From Conchocele bisecta (Eukaryota; Mollusca; Bivalvia; Lucinida; Thyasiridae): a stretch of 64,000 bases of DNA. Position numbers and translations under genes: made by a program. The stretch is from assembly GCA_029237695.1 (NCBI GenBank), contig CM055279.1:5722323-5786322 (forward strand), in the 5' to 3' direction. The notes under the pieces were generated by a model. That model ran no database searches, had not been told where the DNA came from, and saw only the letters and a list, made by a program, of their open reading frames with translations. This document shows, one piece after another, positions 60,778-64,000 of the stretch (positions are counted from its first letter, which is position 1; every line of letters begins with the position of its first letter).

Positions 60778-61255
60778 TATAGGTTAGACACCACCAAATA
60801 GTTTTACTATATAATTTAACCGAATGCCATCCAATAAGGCCAGTCTCTGCTACTTTCACTATTCGTATGGATGCTGTGGGACCCACTTGTACATGACCTG
60901 CAGCCAGTCTGTACTGGTTCTGAATGAACTAAACAATAGGTTCACTTACTCCTAAGAAGAAAGATCCAACCTTGTCATATCCTCCAATATTGTTTACATT
61001 TTTTGGCCACGGAAACTCTGTTTACATCACGTGACCAACAGGTTCAGTGTTTTCTTTTAAATGCTACAAATATGCTGAAAACTGTTGTTAAAAGCACCCC
61101 AAAATGTTCCTCCAGTGAAACTGGGTAGTAATGGATCAAGATTTGCAAGCAAAGGGTGTCTGTGAACTTAAAACACCCACACTATTGTTTTATACCGGAC
61201 TTTTTTTGCATATACCCTGGGCGATTTCGCACCATTTGGTATCCTCTAACCTATA
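60778..61255. mobile_element. MITE family M, copy 2, complete, with TATA/TA duplication
   Basis: The element 60782-61251: GGTTAGACACCACCAAATAG at the left and ACCATTTGGTATCCTCTAAC plus C at the right, forming imperfect inverted ends. TATA flanks both sides (or TA, if the ends are taken as TAGGTTAGA). The uninterrupted paralogous site is CTAAATTATAACAAG at 44868. Confidence 0.88.
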
Positions 61256-61339
61256 ACAAGAATCTGCCACGGAAGCGGTGTCCCGCCTGTAAATGCCTTG
61301 TCGGTACAAAATAATGTTGTAGTAGGATTTTTCATGATA

Positions 61340-61620
61340 TTTCCGCAGGTTTTGAACTATTTATAGCCCACAAGTTTCCCAGCATGCAAAGAGTTAAATA
61401 TTGAAATATAAGTATGAACACTTTGTGACAGTGGAAGATGATGTCTGCTCTGGTCTAACGGTCACAATGCCTTTGTTGTTGTTGTTATTGGTAGGTGGGT
61501 CATTTGTGGATCATGTATTGAGCAATCGACTGTGTTATCACAGGTAACCTTATATGATTACTATATACCGTCATAACATCACCGATATCTGGAAAAAGAA
61601 ACCGTATTGCTTTGTTGTCG
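61340..61620. other. Unassigned spacer
   Basis: A short TTGTTGTTGTTATTGG microsatellite is present. Nothing else recognised. Confidence 0.3.
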
Positions 61621-61628
61621 TCATTTAG

Positions 61629-62192
61629 TTATGTACAGTTATGTACAGTTAGTTATGTACAGTTAGTTATGTACAGTTAGTTATGTACAGTTAGTTATGT
61701 ACATTTAGTTATGTACAGTTAGTTATGTACAGTTAGTTATGTACAGTTAGTTATGTACAGTTAGTTATGTACAGTCTATGTACAGTTAGTTATGTACAGT
61801 CTATGTACAGTTAGTTATGTACAGTCTATGTACAGTTAGTTATGTACAGTCTATGTACAGTTAGTTATGTACAGTTAGTTATGTACAGTCTATGTACAGT
61901 TAGTTATGTACAGTCTATGTACAGTTAGTTATGTACAGTCTATGTACAGTTAGTTATGTACAGTCTATGTACAGTTAGTTATGTACAGTCTATGTACAGT
62001 TAGTTATGTACAGTCTATGTACAGTTAGTTATGTACAGTCTATGTACAGTTAGTTATGTACAGTTAGTTATGTACAGTTAGTTATGTACAGTTAGTTATG
62101 TACAGTTAGTTATGTACAGTTAGTTATGTACAGTTAGTTATGTACAGTCTATGTACAGTCTATGTACAGTCTATGTACAGTCTATGTACAGT
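61629..62192. repeat. Minisatellite of 14-bp and 11-bp units with higher-order order
   Basis: Unit a is TTAGTTATGTACAG (14 bp), unit b is TCTATGTACAG (11 bp). Blocks of pure a lie at both ends of the middle section. About ten a-b pairs (25 bp) alternate between about 61764 and 62053. A run of b closes the array (62149-62192). All units share TATGTACAG. Confidence 0.95.
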
Positions 62193-62223
62193 CTTAGCAG
62201 GACCTGCACTGTTCCCTATGTTT

Positions 62224-62464
62224 TGTTCACTGATCCAGCATTTGGGGAACTGGGGGGGGGGGTGTCCTATTTTCGAGCTCCACGGATATAACTTTGTCCT
62301 GGGGGGCATGCCCCCGTACCCAGAATGTCCAGAAATGCACTTTCCTGTGTTTTATGGCATTTAAATTCAACTGGTGGTAAACTGTGATCTATGTAAACTC
62401 CGTGACTGACCGGGGGGGGGGGGGGTTGTTGCAACCCCCGGAATCCCCTCCAGATCCGCCCCTG
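62224..62464. mobile_element. CAGGGGCGGATC-ended element, copy 1 (left-truncated)
   Basis: It begins GATCCAGCATTTGGGGAACT, includes TCCTATTTTCGAGCTCCACG, and ends CCAGATCCGCCCCTG. It contains runs of 10 and 13 G. Confidence 0.75.
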
Positions 62465-62550
62465 TGAGGGTATCACAACAAATGTGACTGGCGAATTCGC
62501 ACAGTCTGATCAGGATCTGCACTAATCGCCATTCCATCAACGAAACACCA

Positions 62551-62819
62551 CAGGGGCGGATCCATCATTTGGGGAACAGGGATGGGGGGTGTCTAGTTGC
62601 GAAGGTAACTCTTGCAATCTACTCCCGTACCGTCCGTAGCTAGTAATTGCAAGAGTTACCGTTCGCAACTAGGGGGTTGTCCTATTGTCGAGCTCTTCGA
62701 AATGCACTTTCCTGTGATTTACGGCATACTCCAACTGTGATCTATGTAAACTCCGTGGCTGAACGGGGGGGGGGGGAAGGGGGTTGCAACCACGCAACCC
62801 CCCTCCTGATCCGCCCCTG
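62551..62819. mobile_element. CAGGGGCGGATC-ended element, copy 2
   Basis: CAGGGGCGGATCCATCATTT to CTCCTGATCCGCCCCTG. It inserted within family E sequence (flanks GCCATTCCATCAACGAAACA and, repeated beyond, GCCATTCCATCAACGGAACA). It has an internal hairpin AGTTGCGAAGGTAACTCTTG / CAAGAGTTACCGTTCGCAAC. Confidence 0.85.
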
Positions 62820-62935
62820 TCAGGATCTACACTAATAGCCATTCCATCAACGGAACACCCATCATGCTTCTAATAAGTAATGTCTATATAAATCGCTATC
62901 AGACTACACGAGTGTGCTATTTGATCAGGAGCTAC

Positions 62936-63203
62936 ACTGGCAGGGGCGGATCTGGAGGGGGAGGGGGTTACGGGGTTGCACCCCCCCCCGTTCAGCCACG
63001 GAGTTTACATAGATCACAGGCTGCCAACAGTTGGAGTCTGAATTTAAGTGCCGTAAACCACAGGAAAGTGCATTTCGAAGAGCTTGAAAATAGGACAACC
63101 CCCTAGTTGCGAACGGTAACTTGCAATTACTCCCGTACCGTCCGTCCGTTGCTAGCTAGACACCCCCCCCCGTTCCCCAAATGCTGGATCCGCCCGTGAC
63201 TGG
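62936..63203. mobile_element. CAGGGGCGGATC-ended element, copy 3 (inverted)
   Basis: The element 62941-63198 runs CAGGGGCGGATCTGGAGG to GCTGGATCCGCCCGTG. ACTGG flanks it on both sides (62936-62940 and 63199-63203). It interrupts a family E copy, whose right end resumes as ACTGGTCACAAATCC. Confidence 0.85.
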
Positions 63204-63443
63204 TCACAAATCCTATAAGGACCACATCGCCAGTCACAGTAATTCATTGTGGATGTTTCGCGTTAGCGCATGAAGGGGAGATAACACTGTAATGCCTTGA
63301 TCGCTGGATTGCAGCAGTTCTCTCCCCTATATAATTATCTTTCTGTTATCAGCATTTTCACAACCCTGGAACATTAATGTTATCGAGTTGTCGCTTACCC
63401 AAAACTGGATCAAATCAGTATTGATTATGACGAGGCAACGAGT

Positions 63444-63955
63444 TTAAAGGTACATGCCCACTCAATAAGCACATAATGTTCTTTATATCAGAGACATCAT
63501 CTGGGACATTTTCTGGCAAAATAAACATTCATTCACCATTACCCCACGTATTGATTGGTATTAGTATACATTTTATATCAGATATAAATTTCCACACGGA
63601 TATCAGGGGCGATAACCATGTTTCCTTAAAATGTTAACGGACATTACTATTTATTCTCTGTATTTATTGTTTGATGTGCAATGATCATACTTTATAATCT
63701 GTCGATGATATTATTTTTGCAGGTGACGCATTTAATTAGTATAAATGATTAAAAAAGATCATGCCTCATTTGCATATGAAAATAGCCTGATAACACCGCG
63801 CGTCACTATCAGTAAAATAAATATTACTAAATTATTATATCTGTATAGCGGGCACTCGTAATTTTTAGACCTGGTGGAATAGTGACACAATTGTTCACTT
63901 ATTTAATTCCTGTAAAAGAACATTGTGTGCCTACTGAGTGGGCATGTACCTTTAA
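63444..63955. mobile_element. MITE family C, complete copy with TTAA duplication
   Basis: The element 63448-63951 starts AGGTACATGCCCACTCAATA and ends TGAGTGGGCATGTACCT, flanked by TTAA on both sides (63444-63447, 63952-63955). At 504 bp it is the longest copy in the window and defines the family. Confidence 0.93.
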
Positions 63956-64000
63956 TAAATATCAAATTAAATCAACATCAATGTTATATTTTATTTATTG

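Larger units (their letters stand above)
60077..61332. repeat. Duplicated segment, copy with two nested MITEs (partner of 44370-44955)
   Basis: It matches 44370-44955 apart from a 117-bp element at 60209-60325, a 470-bp element at 60782-61251, a short insertion near 60408-60450, and a 28-bp tandem doubling of TTCCAAACTATCTAGCCAGG near 60617-60670. Confidence 0.88.

Noticed and set aside
61629..62192. CRISPR-like array
   Set aside because: Units are contiguous 11- and 14-bp minisatellite repeats with no unique spacers, in an animal genome.

Overview
The window is nuclear DNA of an invertebrate, most likely a bivalve mollusc. It has small exons with GT-AG introns, very dense short inverted-repeat elements, and tRNA-derived SINE tails of the type ending in CCGTTAAACACCAATAAAC, which are common in bivalves and gastropods. 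The organism call is inference; no species is claimed. There are no operons, CRISPR arrays or bacterial features.

Three host genes can be rebuilt from split exons. (1) MRPL47 (mitochondrial ribosomal protein uL29m) is on the minus strand, 3202-9564. Four exons are seen; one short exon between exon 3 and the last exon was not found. (2) PHB2 (prohibitin-2) is on the plus strand, 12416-23860. Its eight coding exons give a complete 297-codon frame with consistent phases. Its sixth intron is a textbook U12-type AT-AC intron. (3) An ependymin-related secreted protein is on the minus strand, 51432-58760. Five exons give 212 codons, with a signal peptide, a TATA box and consistent phases. MRPL47 and PHB2 point away from each other, with about 2.9 kb between their start codons, and both products act in the mitochondrion.

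Nearly everything else is mobile or repetitive. 1-809 is a 158-185 bp tandem repeat. The introns of PHB2 and the 24-33.5 kb stretch are packed with foldback MITEs and SINEs. A decayed non-LTR retrotransposon (zinc-knuckle ORF1, endonuclease, reverse transcriptase, RNase H) fills about 33.5-39.2 kb. It is followed by an unassigned 39.2-42.8 kb stretch, GC-rich near its end. 48.3-49.9 kb is a 66-bp tandem array apparently grown from a transposon end. 52.4-52.8 kb is a 68-bp array inside the ependymin-related gene. 59.3-59.8 kb is a poly-G/C foldback, and 61.6-62.2 kb is a two-letter minisatellite of 14- and 11-bp units.

MITE families used below: A (about 400 bp) and B (about 310-370 bp) share 16-bp ends (CAGRGCTCCAGATAAG) and make 6-bp target duplications. 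C has AGGTACATGCCCACTC ends and TTAA duplications. D has GTCGTCTGCTGTT ends. E has GGCTGTGACTGGAGAAATGG ends. F has GTAGCCTATTTCATCAAC ends. G has ACAGTGAAACCTCTCTAAAC ends (Tigger/pogo-like look). H has GGGCCGTTTCACTAAACTTC ends. M has GGTTAGA...TCTAACC ends. No new enzyme-encoding defence or biosynthetic system is visible. The points most worth following are the AT-AC intron, the shared-terminus MITE families with measurable target duplications, the internal empty/filled insertion-site pairs, and the array derived from a transposon end.
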